DNA from: Phallusia fumigata
Taxonomy: Eukaryota; Chordata; Ascidiacea; Phlebobranchia; Ascidiidae
Length of the DNA: 35,649 bases
Direction: 5' to 3'
NCBI GenBank assembly: GCA_008931825.1
Contig: QXVZ01005849.1
Coordinates: 1 to 35,649, forward strand
The notes below the pieces were generated by a model. That model was not told where the DNA came from. It saw only the letters and a list, made by a program, of their open reading frames with translations, and made no database searches. Positions 1-9,955 of this stretch are shown piece by piece (the first letter of the stretch is position 1; every line of letters begins with the position of its first letter). Both the position numbers and the translations under genes were made by a program.

Positions 1-274
1 TTAGTGTTGTAACGTCTCACCGACAGAACACTTAAACTGGAGAAACATCTTTCATACGGGAAGGGCCTCGGTGAAATTCCCAAGTGCTAGTGGGACAGAA
101 AAAGGCGAGTAAAGGATGATTATTGAACTAGCTGTAAATTAAATTATTTTTGAATAGAGCATGAGAAGGCGGTATAACGTGCACTTATCCTGTCTTCGCA
201 TGTCAATATATTTCAACGTTTTGTGAACTGGGCGACATATCGCATAGAAGTACTGCTTCTGCTTTGGTTTGCAG

Positions 275-379
275 CGGAGACTTCTTGCATTCGGGTGCGA
301 GAGAACAAGATGGAAAGAATTTAAGTTTCTCGATTTTCGTTTATTCCCCTTCGTAATTACTGTCAACCAGACGCCCCCG
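275..379 (+). CDS. Candidate exon upstream of the cassette array, unknown protein
   Basis: This 105-nt segment has an acceptor-like sequence on its left (gctttggtttgcag) and a perfect gtaagt donor on its right. It is open in frame 0 for 35 codons and starts RRLLAFGCERTRWKEF; it ends VNQTPP. Both boundaries are phase 0. It does not resemble E1, E2 or E3, and no upstream exon or start codon could be linked to it. It could be an early exon of the gene that owns the array, part of a 5' untranslated exon, or chance. The opposite strand is also open here (minus frame, 139-429), so openness alone is weak evidence. The support is the pair of splice signals at an open, multiple-of-three length. Confidence 0.25.
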
Positions 380-723
380 GTAAGTGCAATGATTTTTACA
401 ATCAATTGGTGTTGTGTGCAATAACACAACGTTAATATTTTGGTTTTTGTGTTAATACAAATATACTATATGCTGAACTTACCTAGTTCATAACGTTGCA
501 TTTTTTGTGACATGTTGAACGTCTGTTTGTGGCATAAATGACGCCTCAAAGTTTATAGCCGACTGGGTTTTGCGTGGCAAGAACGTAATGTTTTGTAAAG
601 TTGGAAATGTCAGCAAGAGTCAAATGTGCAGACAAACAATGTATCCCGCCCACTAAGTGAATCTTAAACCCAATTTTTAGCTTTATTGGAATGGAGGAGA
701 TAAACTTGTTTGTTGTGTTGCAG
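380..723 (+). other. Presumed intron, no feature seen
   Basis: AT-rich sequence between the candidate exon at 275-379 and the acceptor before 724. I see no repeat shared with the later cassette introns and no RNA gene. Confidence 0.3.
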
Positions 724-825
724 ATTTTTCTTCAATCTGCTTCGAACGATTAAACACCTCCTTTTGGAATGGGAGAAAAAGATTCGCAAGAAACCAGATG
801 TGTCGGGGAGGATCTGATGCTGAAT
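724..825 (+). CDS. Candidate divergent E3-type exon
   Basis: A ttgttgcag acceptor precedes this 102-nt segment and a gtaagc donor follows the terminal AAT, the same boundary pattern as the E3 exons. Read from phase 1, as E3 is, it stays open and includes ERLNTSFWNGRKRFARNQM. The NQM near its end recalls the DQM of E3, but similarity is otherwise slight. It would leave in phase 1, not phase 0 like intact E3. It may be the oldest and most diverged E3 copy, or an unrelated exon. Confidence 0.25.
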
Positions 826-949
826 GTAAGCAATACTATCATATTAATGTTACCGCATTTGCTGTATTGGTCTTTGCGAGGAACCTTTACACTTTATATT
901 TCGTTAAGCTTGTGCATAAACTGGAATGCTGTTGCTATTTTTGTTGCAG

Positions 950-1086
950 ATTTGTTTCTTGGGGACGGGTCCGGAAAGGCGTTTTTTAACCCTGTTGATG
1001 GCGTGTAGCCAAGTTTTGTCGAATACCAAAAGCTCTACTGCCAAAAGCAATGGAGAAATCTGGTTGATTTGCATCATCGCGATCAG
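950..1086 (+). pseudogene. E3 exon copy, one in-frame stop and lost donor
   Basis: The segment follows ttgttgcag and begins ATTTGTTTCTTGGGGACGG, matching E3. Read in the E3 frame it contains one TAG about 20 codons in, then stays open through QKQWRNLVDLHHRDQ, the most conserved E3 peptide. The usual AAT|gtaagt donor is absent: after GATCAG the sequence runs gtgcat and the frame continues to TAA. The +1 frame is open for longer (the 71-aa frame at 926-1141) but does not carry the shared peptide. A decayed E3 copy is the best reading; the middle holds extra bases not found in other copies. Confidence 0.5.
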
Positions 1087-2048
1087 GTGCATTTTGGAAT
1101 TTTTAGATAAAAAGCCTAATATTTCACTACCTCCCATTTAAAAAATATTAAATTTCGAGCGGGTACCAGCATCGGAAATAAAAGGGTAATCCCCCATCTT
1201 GTATCTACGCTAGTTTCTGTTGTCTGTGAGCAGCTGAAGGGTGTTTGTTTGCCGTTGCAAATGAAATGCTCACGGCTTTTTTATGAGGTATATTGGTTAG
1301 ATTTTTGGCGAGTAAAACACCCATGTAATGTCAGACTATTTTGTGTCTATTGACAGTCGTTTTATTGTAGCAGTCTACCAAAATGATACTTTTAATCATT
1401 TGCAGTTAGATTGTTTTAAAATTATTTTATAATTCGTTGAAATATTATGGTAGATATTTCTTGATGCAAGCAACAGTTCCTCCATCCAAATACAATGCAC
1501 TGAATGTATTTGTACGCAGCCACTGCTTATTATCACGACGCAATGACGATTTCATTTACCGTCTATACATAGACAATCGGATTCTGCGGTAGTAGCAAAA
1601 TCGTCTATATATAGACGCTCAGGGTGGAAAGAGTTAGTATAAATACAATGTAAAATATAATTTTTAGACACTTCCCTATTGCTGCAACGAATAACGAGCC
1701 CGGTGTTGACTTTTGCATGATGATTTGCATGTTGCACCTGCTATTTTGCTTGTCACGTGTGATTCGTTGAAGATTTGGTTGTCGGCAATGGTAGAAGTGT
1801 CCACATCAAAATATTAACAAATTCTCTGTAGCAAAACAGTGTAAATCACAAAAGGCTTAATATGTTAAGAAAAAGTAAAACGTTGGGTCAGCAAACTAGG
1901 TGTTCAATATAAAGCAAAACTAGCATAAAAATACTATTATACAAATCTTAAATGCATATACTGCATTGGAGTGCACGAGGAACTTTACACCTTATATTTT
2001 GTTAGACCTGTAGATTAAACTTGAATGCTGTTGTCAGTTTTATTGCAG
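1087..2048 (+). other. Cassette intron with a long hairpin element
   Basis: Non-coding. It holds a copy of the long inverted-repeat element (1668-1800). Two short stretches near 1560-1615 repeat 'tatagac' style palindromic sequence (ctatacatagac and ctatatatagac). The last 100 bases carry the usual E3 upstream sequence (cttatattttgttag, gaatgctgttgtcag). Confidence 0.5.
1668..1800 (+). repeat. Long hairpin (MITE-like) element, copy 1
   Basis: A 133-bp inverted repeat. The left arm starts ACACTTCCCTATTGCTGCAA and the right arm ends GTTGTCGGCAATGGTAGAAG plus TGT. ACACTTC pairs with GAAGTGT, CTATTGC with GCAATGG (one wobble) and CAAC with GTTG. The AT-rich loop contains TTTGCATGATGATTTGCATG. 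Similar copies lie at 7513, 9956, 16415, 20364 and, partly, 22776. Either a small fold-back element copied along with the cassettes, or the hairpin of a structured RNA. Confidence 0.6.
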
Positions 2049-2152
2049 ATTGGTTTTTTTAAAGACGGGTCTGGAAAATCAAAAAGGTTGAAAAACTGCA
2101 CTAACAAATGCAATGGAGGAATCTGTTTGTTGATATGCATCACTTGACAAAT
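2049..2152 (+). pseudogene. E3 exon copy, disrupted start
   Basis: The acceptor (ttattgcag) and the AAT|gtaagt donor are intact. The 5' half is out of frame: the E3 frame reads a TAA within five codons because of an extended T run. The 3' half, read in its own frame, gives MQWRNLFVDMHHLTN, matching the E3 core but lacking the RDQM segment. At 104 nt it is 18 nt shorter than the intact E3 at 28873. Confidence 0.6.
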
Positions 2153-3123
2153 GTAAGTAAACAGGCATGTTTCTGTGCTTTGATAACTTTTGTTATGGAT
2201 TCCTTTCTATTAAGAGGACAAATCTTGTTTTTCCCCTGTTTTTTCTTTTTCCTTTTACCTTTTTTCTATTTAACCACGGTTTGTTTCCACCTTTACATGG
2301 GTATCTAAAGTTGTGCACTGTAACTTTTGACCCCAGTTGGCCCATCGTTTTACCTAATTGGCCCAAAAATGTACAAATTTGAAAAAAGCAATATTTAACA
2401 AAGTAAGTTTTGATACTTTTGGTTTGATTCACCGACTTGTCTTTTTAACCACAAATATCCATTTTTTGTTTACATGCCATGACTATAATCAAGCTGTATA
2501 TGCGCAGTGGTCACATTAATTATGGATTCGCTGAAGGAAGAGGAACTGTGTTTGTTTTGTTTTTTCTACCTTGCAGCCTGTATATGCACATGAAATGTTG
2601 GTGAATTCGGATGAAACTTTTATAGCTGGAACATATGATTATAAAGTTGTGCCAACTTTTTTCGTTTGACCCCATAGCTCCAGTGGTTACCCGACTAGCC
2701 CGAAAAGAGTAAAACGTTGTTTAAACGCTTTACATGTTTGCAAACACCACCAACAAAAAATTGCTGTATAAGTGAAATGGTAAAATGTTAATGGGTCAAA
2801 TTTCTGTAAAATATCTGAATTTTCCTTACCATTTTTCAATTATATTAACAACACTACCAATTAACAATAGTTTATGTAAAAAATAGTAAGAGGTCGGTCG
2901 TAGTTTATGTAGGCTACAATGGCAAAACTGAGAACGCCACTCCTAGATTTTGGTCCTCATTCAAGCCAGTATACTATTCATTTTGTTTTGTCTTTAAATG
3001 TTTTCATTTAAAATCGATCGCTAAAGGTTGGTGCCACACTGTTTAGCCTCCGCGATGTGTTTTTGTGCTGTGCTTCAAAAGTGACAGATGTTCACTTTTC
3101 TGTCTCTAAAATTTTTGTTTTAG
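2153..3123 (+). other. Cassette intron
   Basis: Non-coding sequence made of the shared intron repeats. It includes a T-rich tract (2225-2275), the 'cacatgaaatg..ttggatgaaac' motif near 2590-2620, and 'ccccatagctccagtggtta' near 2670. A degenerate copy of the GTGCAC hairpin motif lies near 3025-3055, just before E2. Confidence 0.6.
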
Positions 3124-3231
3124 GAACTCGAGTCTTGCCGCTGTCGAGGAAAAAACAGGATTTAAGAAAACTCTGTTTTCGTCTTTGAATACTGGATTTC
3201 CAACTCCTTAAACGGTTAAATGCTCAACAAG
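3124..3231 (+). pseudogene. E2 exon copy, frameshifted
   Basis: It follows tttgttttag and ends CTCAACAAG before gtaatt, as E2 does. GAACTCGAGTCTTGCCGCTG matches the E2 start. Frame 0 meets TAA after 13 codons. The NIGL-type frame is open until a TAA close to the end. The conserved RLNAQQ end is present in nucleotides but as CGG TTA AAT, out of register with the start. A decayed copy with both splice sites preserved. Confidence 0.6.
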
Positions 3232-3671
3232 GTAATTGACTTTTTTTCCTTTCACTTCTTTTTTTCTGCAATGTGCACACATGATTAACTGAAGTATCTG
3301 AAGTTGTGCACTGAAACGCTTGCCCCTATTAGACTCATCATTTACCCATGCATCACAATGTCTTGGAATTTCTTTCAGTTTGGTTGCATAGTGATTGTTA
3401 AAAAGCATTGGCTTTAAAAAACAGTGCGTAACTCATCTCTGCTCAGGGAGAATCTACATTTGGGTGGAGACCCATGTGTTTATGCTTGGAAAATTATATT
3501 ATTAATTATATTAAGAAATTCCAAGCAATTAGGGACCCAATGTGGTGCAGTAATTGAATGTATATCCTAAGTTTCGTAGAACGCCATGTACTTTATCTCA
3601 TTCAAGCCACTATCCCATTCATTTTGTTGTGTCTGTAAATGTTTAACATGTTTTTTTGCATTGTTTCATAG

Positions 3672-3714
3672 AAAATGGATTGAGATTGCAAAGAAATAAA
3701 CAGAAGCAACTTGC
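3672..3714 (+). other. Conserved intronic block D, copy 1
   Basis: After gtttcatag the sequence AAAATGGATTGAGATTGC starts a block of about 45 bp that recurs at 11458, 17875 and 28039, each time after a '(t)gcatt.tt' stretch and about 200 bp before E1. Here it has an early TGA in frame 0. It may be an old exon or only a conserved intron block. Confidence 0.35.
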
Positions 3715-3772
3715 ATTTTTAGAGTTAAGTTGAAGTTTATAAATATTTATGCCTCCACAGTGAAATTGAGTA

Positions 3773-3810
3773 ACAGGGGTGGTTTAGAGTGCACGCTTGA
3801 CCGCCCCTGT
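3773..3810 (+). repeat. Intronic hairpin H2 with GTGCAC in its loop
   Basis: ACAGGGGTGGT and ACCGCCCCTGT can form an 11-bp stem with one wobble around a 16-nt loop containing GTGCAC. Related copies lie near 7225, 9618, 11524, 15438, 16079, 17944, 22654 and 28134, and inverted near 35555. Several changes in the copies keep the pairing through wobbles (for example ACTGTCCC opposite GGGGTGGT near 16081). Confidence 0.6.
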
Positions 3811-3906
3811 ATTTTGGTTACTTTATTTACTTCATTAAATATAATTGCATAATTAAATACAGCAATCTTTACTTTTTACGTTGACAGTTTTGAGTTTTTC
3901 TTGTAG

Positions 3907-3984
3907 AACTTCAGACCAGCATCGCTTCCAGATGACCATTTTTATGTATAGAACTGCTTGGATCGAGGATTTCATACCCAACAG
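3907..3984 (+). CDS. E1 exon copy, register altered
   Basis: The acceptor (ttcttgtag) and the CAACAG|gtaatt donor are intact and the length is 78 nt, as in the intact copy at 28270. Frame 0 stops at TAG, but the frame used by the other E1 copies is open throughout: TSDQHRFQMTIFMYRTAW and onward to IPN. One inserted base near the start and one lost base near the end mean this copy enters in phase 2 and leaves in phase 2 (the 28270 copy is 0 to 0). It could code in that register, as the copy at 18081 could. No partner exon in the right phase was found close by, since the next E2 is broken. Confidence 0.4.
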
Positions 3985-4082
3985 GTAATTAAATGTGGTC
4001 AAGCACATTACTGGTTTAATCTAGAGAACCTTATTAAAAATATGTAGGTTGACACATTTTTTTGTTCAAAATCCGATTGCTG

Positions 4083-4114
4083 AAGGCTAAATAGGGTGCA
4101 CACTGTTTAGCCTT
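4083..4114 (+). repeat. Intronic hairpin H1 before E2
   Basis: AAGGCTAA and TTAGCCTT pair over 8 bp. An internal TAG/CTG then closes a GGTGCACA loop. The same element stands about 80-110 nt upstream of most E2 exons (11824, 18241, 26850, 28427, 29293, 29582). Confidence 0.6.
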
Positions 4115-4191
4115 TACAATGTGTTTTTGCACTTTGCTTCACAAGTGAGAGTAAAATTTGCACTTTTCTGCCTCTGATATTTTTGTTTCAG

Positions 4192-4280
4192 TTGTCAAGG
4201 ATAAACAGGATTTGAGAAAGCCCATTTTGTCTATGGTTGCTGGGAAACCTGAATCTGAAAACGGTTAAATGCTCAACAAG
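4192..4280 (+). pseudogene. E2 exon copy, 5' part deleted
   Basis: It follows tttgtttcag directly with TTGTCAAGGATAAACAGG, so the GAACATTGG start is missing. It ends CTCAACAAG before gtaaat, the E2 end. No frame runs through: frame 0 stops at TGA after seven codons. 89 nt long. Confidence 0.55.
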
Positions 4281-5478
4281 GTAAATTACTTTTTTCCTTT
4301 GATTTCTTTTTTCTGTCTGCAATAACTCACATGATAGACGTATCTGAAGCTCGGTTGAAAAGTAATTTTGTGGTTTACATGGTCTTTAATTAGACATACT
4401 AATATAAATGTATTGAAATTCATAATGTACATATATGTTGGGTGCTTGTGAATTGTTTAAAATTTTAGTTCCATGGGCGTGTTTGAACGCTGTTCTGACC
4501 AAATGCAAACGACACGACCCAAGTGGCGCAGCACTTAGGGATTGATACAAGGCTTCTGTTTCACACATCAATGTGCATTTGTTTGTGGCGGCCTCACAAG
4601 TGTTTTGCCGACTATAATCAGGCTGTAAATGTGCAGTAAAATTTTCATTGTTGTTATGGGTCCCCTTCCTGAAAGGGGACACATATTGTTTTCACTCTGT
4701 TTGTTTTGTTTTTTTTCTCGTTTTTTTTTTCTTTTTTGTCCCCTGCAGCTTGTCCATGCACTTTTGTCATGAAATGTTTGATGGATTTGGATGAAACTTT
4801 CACAGCTGGTAGATATGGTCAAGGCGGTGTGTCATGAGTTTAGTTTAACCCCATAGCCCCAGTGGTTACCCCGCTAGCCCTCCAAAATGGGGCAAATAGT
4901 TAAACAGTGTCCGAATTGGATGAAATTTGGACAGTTTGTATAACATGTCATTATGGTGCAATAATTAATGTTTTTCCCCCTATAGCCCCAGCAGTTACCC
5001 TGCTAGCCCCCTAAATGGGGCAATTACCCCACTAGCCCCAGCAGTTACCCCACTAGCCCCCTAAGATAGAGCTTTAGCAGATACCACACTAATCCCCTTA
5101 AATGAGCCAAATTAATAAAAGATGTCTGAATTAGATGCCCCCCCCCCCCCCCGTATAACATGTCATTATGGTGAATTTGTTGCTGTGTTCACCCTATAAC
5201 CCTAGCGGTTAACTAGCCTTTTAAAGTTTGTTGGTTGGGTCATAGTTACTTATATTATTAATTCTGTGATTCATTTTCTGTTTACGAAAAATTAAAGAAA
5301 AATTTCTGCTTCTGTTCTGTACATACATTACAGTGAACCACAATTTCTACAAGGACCCATGGGTTTTTGCCTGCAGAAACAATCATGTTATAAAAAGTTT
5401 AAGTAACTTTGGGACCCAATGTGAAATGACATGGTGAATATATATATACATTTTTAAATAGGGTAATAGTGTTTATGG
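4281..5478 (+). other. Cassette intron with about two 128-bp satellite units
   Basis: From 4600 the sequence closely matches 24640-24830 and then 26300-26640. It carries roughly two copies of the 128-bp unit (TAGCCCC spaced 129 bp at 4854 and 4983) and ends in the shared 'ggcaatatggtgaaagccac'-type block, which is interrupted at 5479 by a transposon. A run of 15 C lies at about 5138-5152. Confidence 0.65.
5471..5478. repeat. 8-bp target-site duplication (left)
   Basis: GTTTATGG, identical to 6481-6488 on the other side of the element. Confidence 0.85.
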
Positions 5479-5873
5479 CAGTGTTTCATACCGGAACGGA
5501 ACGGAACGAAATAAATAAATTTTGGGCCAATTACCGGAACGAAATAACGAAATAAAATAAAATCAAAATACCGGAACGGAACGAAATACCGCTATTTTTT
5601 ATTCCGGTATTTCGGTCTTGACATATAACCCGGAAGAGTTGCTTGGAATTTTGTTTGATACCTAACATTATATGCTCCGATAATGTTTGTCTGGAGTCAT
5701 CTGTTTGATTATTGATGTTAAATGTTATGTGACGTAATAGCCACCAAACAACAACCTTTTCGTGTTGCTACTTGCTTACTTTGTTCGGTTAAGAGTTTGT
5801 TTACACTGCAGTTAATTAGATTTGACAAGAAACACAGACCGAAATACCGAAAAAATACCGTTATAATTTTGTN

Positions 5874-6024
5874 ACTTCCACAAGATGATACGAGCTGACT
5901 ACTGGGATGTAGTCAAGGCATTTACAGAAAGGCTGGCAAAGCTGGACACAGTCAATCTCCTTATGAACCGATTTGTAAATCAAGCATTGGATCATTTCAA
6001 GGAACTCAAGATCACTGCTAAAAC
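5874..6024 (+). CDS. Fragment of an unrelated protein-coding gene, exon 1
   Basis: Open from just after the N at 5873 to a gtcagt donor. The protein reads FHKMIRADYWDVVKAFTERL and continues with AKLDTVNLLMNRF; it is charged, amphipathic and protein-like in composition, unlike the chance frames around it. It joins in phase 2 to 6173-6226 (AC|A gives Thr), which keeps the frame open. I do not recognise the family. The piece lies between two N characters and between two copies of the same 95-bp transposon sequence. It may therefore be a host fragment captured by the element, part of the element's own gene, or a contig misplaced here by assembly. Confidence 0.5.
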
Positions 6025-6172
6025 GTCAGTATTACAATTTTTTTTCCATTTTAACCCCTAATCAAAGAAATAATGGTGGTACTGTATACTGTTTTCCATT
6101 TTGCAGGCTGTTCCATTACAGTAACTTGTTTTATGTAACCATCAAATTTTTCAAATGTTGTTTAATTTTCAG

Positions 6173-6226
6173 ATCCCCTGAAGAGGTTAAGCCAACATTC
6201 ACTTTGCATCCTTGTCTTAGAAACCA
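6173..6226 (+). CDS. Fragment of an unrelated protein-coding gene, exon 2
   Basis: It follows tttaattttcag and continues the frame of 5874-6024 across a 148-nt intron: (T)SPEEVKPTFTLHPCLRN. The frame is then cut by the N at 6227 and a poly-C run. The in-frame junction in phase 2 is the main evidence that both pieces belong to one gene. An earlier acceptor-like site (ttttgcag, near 6100) exists but is less convincing. Confidence 0.45.
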
Positions 6227-6480
6227 NATAACCACCAACCCCCCCCCCCCCCCCCCCCCAACTTGCTTACTTTGTTCGGTTAAGAGCTTGTTTACGCTAC
6301 AGGTAATTAGATTTGAAAAGAAACGCAGACCGAAATACTGAAAAAATACCGTTATAATTTTGTTTCGGTCAGACCGGAACGAAATAAAAATATCAGTACC
6401 GGAACGAAATACTGAAATAAATAAATTGCCCAGACCGAATAACATTATTTCTTTTCGTTCCGTTCCGGTATGAAACACTG

Positions 6481-7336
6481 GTTTATGGAATGGCAATATG
6501 GTGAAAGCCACCCTTCTAGTTTTTTTTCTCTTTTATTCTTTTTCAACACTGCAGCTTGCAGTGGATTTGGATAAATCTTTTACTGTTGATAGATATGATG
6601 ATGGAGTTGTGCAATAAGTTTTGCTTGACCCCATATCCCCAGTGGTTACCCCACTAGCCCCAAAAGAGTAAAACATTTTTAACGTTTTGGATCCTCACAA
6701 TCACCACAAACGAAAATTTTCTGTGATGATAAAACGACATAGTTAAAAATGGTTAACTGATTGTGAAATGACATGGTAAATATACATGCACTTTTAAAAA
6801 AAGGTAATAGTGTATTTGGAATGGCAATATGGTGAAAGCCACCCTTCTAGTGTTGTTTGACACCATAGCCCCAGCAGTTACCCAATTAGCCTCCTACGAC
6901 AGACACAGTCAGCACTTTATATTATACCATTAAATTATGTGATTGCACAGTGTTCACCAAAATGTGTTTGCTAAATCATGCTGTAAAAGACAAAATTTAA
7001 GCCCCAGCGGTTAACCAACTATCCCCCTAAGATCTATCGAATTAAATATAATGTATAGAGAACAGCATTTCCTGGTTCTAGTTCTAGTTGAGTTGAACTT
7101 CAGTGGGGTTCATGTAAGGGTAGCCGCCAACATAGTGAACATGCGGCACAAGTGGTTGCCTTGTGGCACCCACTAATGCAGTAGGTCTTTTTCCTTATCG
7201 CTTTTCTTTTGAAATCATCATGGCGAAACTGTTTAACAGGGGTGATTATATTGCGCGCTTAACCGTCCCGCATTTTATTTAAATTATTTTTACAGCGTTC
7301 ATTTTTTACATTGACATTCCTGCATTTTTCTACTAG
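6481..7336 (+). other. Cassette intron
   Basis: Shared intron repeats: 'ccccatatccccagtggtta' near 6630, 'ggcaatatggtgaaagccac' at about 6822, 'gttgaacttcagtggg' near 7092, and a degenerate H2 hairpin near 7225. No coding signal. Confidence 0.6.
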
Positions 7337-7412
7337 AACTTCAGACCAGTATTGCTTCCTGGAGACCATTATTGCATGTGACTACGGGATCGGACGGCCT
7401 AATGCACAACAG
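7337..7412 (+). CDS. E1/E2 hybrid exon, open
   Basis: It starts after tctactag with AACTTCAGACCAG as E1 does. It ends GGCCTAATGCACAACAG|gtaatt, resembling the end of E2 (AATGCTCAACAAG). Entered in phase 2 it is open for 25 codons (TSDQYCFLETIIACDYGIGR, then PNAQQ) and leaves in phase 0. No separate E2 follows; the next exon is E3 at 7830, with the long hairpin element between them. I infer that a deletion or recombination joined the front of an E1 to the back of an E2. Its exit phase does not match the phase-1 entry of the next E3, so it may no longer code. Confidence 0.4.
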
Positions 7413-7512
7413 GTAATTAAATTTACGAGAAATTTGTATTTACGAGAAATTCTTGACATATTGCAAACGTATATGAATTAATATTAATAAGCGATTAAGT
7501 ATAATGTTGTAA

Positions 7513-7644
7513 ACACTTCCCTGTTGCTGCAACCAATAGCCTTCCCGGTGTTGTTTTTGCATGAATATTTGCATGCTGGACTTACTATTTTGCTTGTCAC
7601 GTGTGTTTCGTTGACTATTCGGTTGTCAGCATTGGCAGAAGTGT
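7513..7644 (+). repeat. Long hairpin element, copy 2
   Basis: The best-paired copy. GCTG, CAACC and AATAG in the left arm face CTATT, GGTTG and CAGC in the right arm, and ACACTTC faces GAAGTGT at the base. It lies between an E1-type and an E3 exon in place of E2. Confidence 0.6.
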
Positions 7645-7829
7645 CCACGTCACACTATAAACGAGTTCCTTGTAGCAAAACTTTTAACTGTCTGTTAGCT
7701 AACTAACAAAGCAATACTATAATAATAATGTCAATCGATTTACTGTAATAGAATGCACGAGATCTTACTCCTTATATTTCGTTCGGCTTTTATATTAAAC
7801 TGGAATGCTGTTGTCAGTTTTTTTTGCAG

Positions 7830-7947
7830 ATTTGTTTTCTAAAGACTAGACTGAATATTAAACAGATTGAAAAAGATGCACTTACAAAAACAATGGAGGA
7901 ATCTGATTGATATGCATCATCGTAATCAGATGCAAGACGTGACTAAT
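7830..7947 (+). pseudogene. E3 exon copy, frameshifted
   Basis: The acceptor (ttttttttgcag) and the AAT|gtaagt donor are intact. The front starts in the E3 frame (DLFSKD) and then hits a TAG. The 3' half is open in another register as QKQWRNLIDMHHRNQMQDVT. At 118 nt it has a net loss of 4 nt compared with the intact 122-nt copy. Both ends are recognisable but do not share a frame. Confidence 0.6.
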
Positions 7948-9746
7948 GTAAGTAAACATGCAAGCTATGTGCTTCTATAATGTTTGTCTTCATCCTTTTC
8001 TCCCACCATTTGGTCAAAACAGTTTACATGAACTTCTGTTGATCAGCACTAAGTGGTTTGTATCAGGCTTCTACTTCACACATAAATGGTCGTTAAGCTG
8101 TAAATGTGCAGTTATGTCTCACAGCTGCTAGATGTGATAAAGGAGTTGTGCCATATGTTTTGTTTGTCCCCTTATCCCCGATGGTTAGTTGTTGAATTAA
8201 TAGCACATCACTGAAAGAGGTTACTGTAGATCAATGTGTTTGTTAGTTTGTGGGATTCAAACCAAGTGTCAAAAATGTGTCAAATTCTGAACCTGTCTGA
8301 ATTGCATGCAATTTGGAAAGTGTGTGTAACATGCCATTGCGATGTATTGATGGCCCCAGCAATTACCCCACAAGCCCCCTCTGAAAGACGCAGGCCTGAG
8401 TTGTATATGCCTCATGTATAAAACAGACTTGGCCCGTGCTGCTTGGCAGCCATGTAGTTTGTGAAAATCAAGCTGTGCCCAATGGTAGAGAAAATGCGTT
8501 TGCAAGAGACGGTGTGTTACAACAACTCTACTCCTATTTACAGTTGTTTTCTGCAGTATATTTGCATAAAGGCTTATATTTGGTTTGTCAAAGCGAAATG
8601 TTGTTGTGGAATTCATAGCATGTCACTGAAAGTTTGTAGTTTAGTTTGGTGTAGCTCGGGTAATGGTTACTGCAGATCAATGTGTTTGTAAAGACCTATT
8701 GTTTTTACTCTTTTTGTTTTTTTTTGTTTTTTTACCCTGCTGCTTGTCCATGCACATGAAATATGGATTTGGATGAAACTTTCACAGCAGGTAGTTATGC
8801 TCATGGTGTTGTGCCGTCTGTTTCATTTGACCCCATAGCCACAGATTTGCATGCTTGCAAACACCACAAACGAAAAGTTTCTATGATCAAGTGGTTACAT
8901 AAGTGAAAATAGTACAAGGTTACATAGAGTATGAACCAATTGTTCCAGTTGAATTGCACTTCAGTGGGTGGTGGTTTTATGTCGGGGGTTGTCACTAACT
9001 TTTTAAAAGCGAGACATTTGTGGTGGGCTTGTTTAACCACTCTAGTGGTTATCCTTTTAAACAATAAATGTGTCAAATTTCTGATCCTGTCTGAATTGTA
9101 TGAAATTCGGACAGTGTGTGTAACATGCCATTGTGATGTATTGATGGGTCCCAGCACTTACCCCAAAACCCCTTCAGAAAACGCAGCCAAGAGTTTTATA
9201 TGCCTCATGTATAAAACAGACTTGGCCTGTGCTGTTTGACAGTCATTCAGTTTGTGAAAATCAAGCTATGCGCAATGGTAGAGAAAATGCGTTTACTACA
9301 TCAAACTGCAAAAGGCGGTGTGTTACAACAACTCTGCTCATATTTCCACTTGTTTTCTGCAGTAGATTTGTATATAATGTGAATATTTGGTTTGTCAATG
9401 AGCGAAATGTTGTTGTTAAAATCATAGTGCATCACTGAAAGTTTGTAGTCTGGTTTGCTGCAGTTTGGCCAAAGGTTACTGCAGATCAATGTGTTTGTTA
9501 GTTTGTAAAGTAAAGATTATTTGACATGGTGTTCAACTTTTTGTTTAAACTTGATTTTTTGTCAAGTAAAAGTTGACACATATTTATGTCAACATAGCCA
9601 AATTGTGTATCCAGAGTGGGGTGGTTTAGAGTGCACGCTTCACTGCCCCAAGTACATTTTTTTTCTCCAACAAACTTCGATAACTTTGATGCATAATTAA
9701 AAACAGCATTCGTTTTTTCATTGACATTCCTTCGTTTTTCTACCAG
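7948..9746 (+). other. Cassette intron with two related sub-repeats
   Basis: No exon was found. The block 8230-8700 and the block 9060-9500 are diverged copies of one another ('gtgtgtaacatgccattg', 'gtataaaacagacttggcc', 'ttactgcagatcaatgtg'). They produce several chance open frames on both strands. H2 lies near 9618, followed by the usual E1 leader. Confidence 0.6.
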
Positions 9747-9822
9747 AACTTCAGACCAGCATCGCTTCCAGGAGACTGTTATTGCATGTGACTGCAAGGG
9801 TCAACGGCTTAATGCACAACAG
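9747..9822 (+). CDS. E1/E2 hybrid exon, open
   Basis: Same build as 7337-7412. It starts after tctaccag with AACTTCAGACCAGCATCGC and ends CGGCTTAATGCACAACAG before gtaatt. Entered in phase 2 it reads TSDQHRFQETVIACDCKGQR then LNAQQ, so it carries both the E1 core DQHRFQ and the E2 terminal RLNAQQ in a single frame. It leaves in phase 0. This is the clearest evidence that E1 and E2 have recombined, or that E2's end and E1's end share ancestry. Confidence 0.45.
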
Positions 9823-9955
9823 GTAATTAACTGTTTTCCATAACGGTTGATTGCATGGTCGAAAAAATTTTGACATATTGTAAATTCAAATTAATTAATA
9901 TTTTTATGCAATTAATATTAGTACATATTAAAATCGATTAAGTGTAATTTTGTGA

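Larger units (their letters stand above)
5479..6480. mobile_element. hAT-like non-autonomous DNA transposon
   Basis: The left end reads CAGTGTTTCATACCGGAACG and the right end is its inverted complement (CGTTCCGGTATGAAACACTG). The element is flanked by a perfect 8-bp direct repeat, GTTTATGG, at 5471-5478 and 6481-6488. An 8-bp target duplication with CAG...CTG ends is the signature of hAT elements. It sits inside a shared intron repeat whose uninterrupted form is seen at 6795-6850, so the insertion is clear. Internal sequence is rich in 'ccgaaatacc' motifs in both orientations. No transposase was recognised. It contains two N characters and a duplicated 95-bp stretch (5777-5872 and 6266-6363), so the true length may be shorter than the 1002 bp shown. 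Confidence 0.85.

Noticed and set aside
6131..6511. 126-aa minus-strand open frame
   Set aside because: It runs through a poly-C/G run, an N, and the right terminal repeat of the transposon; not a plausible protein.
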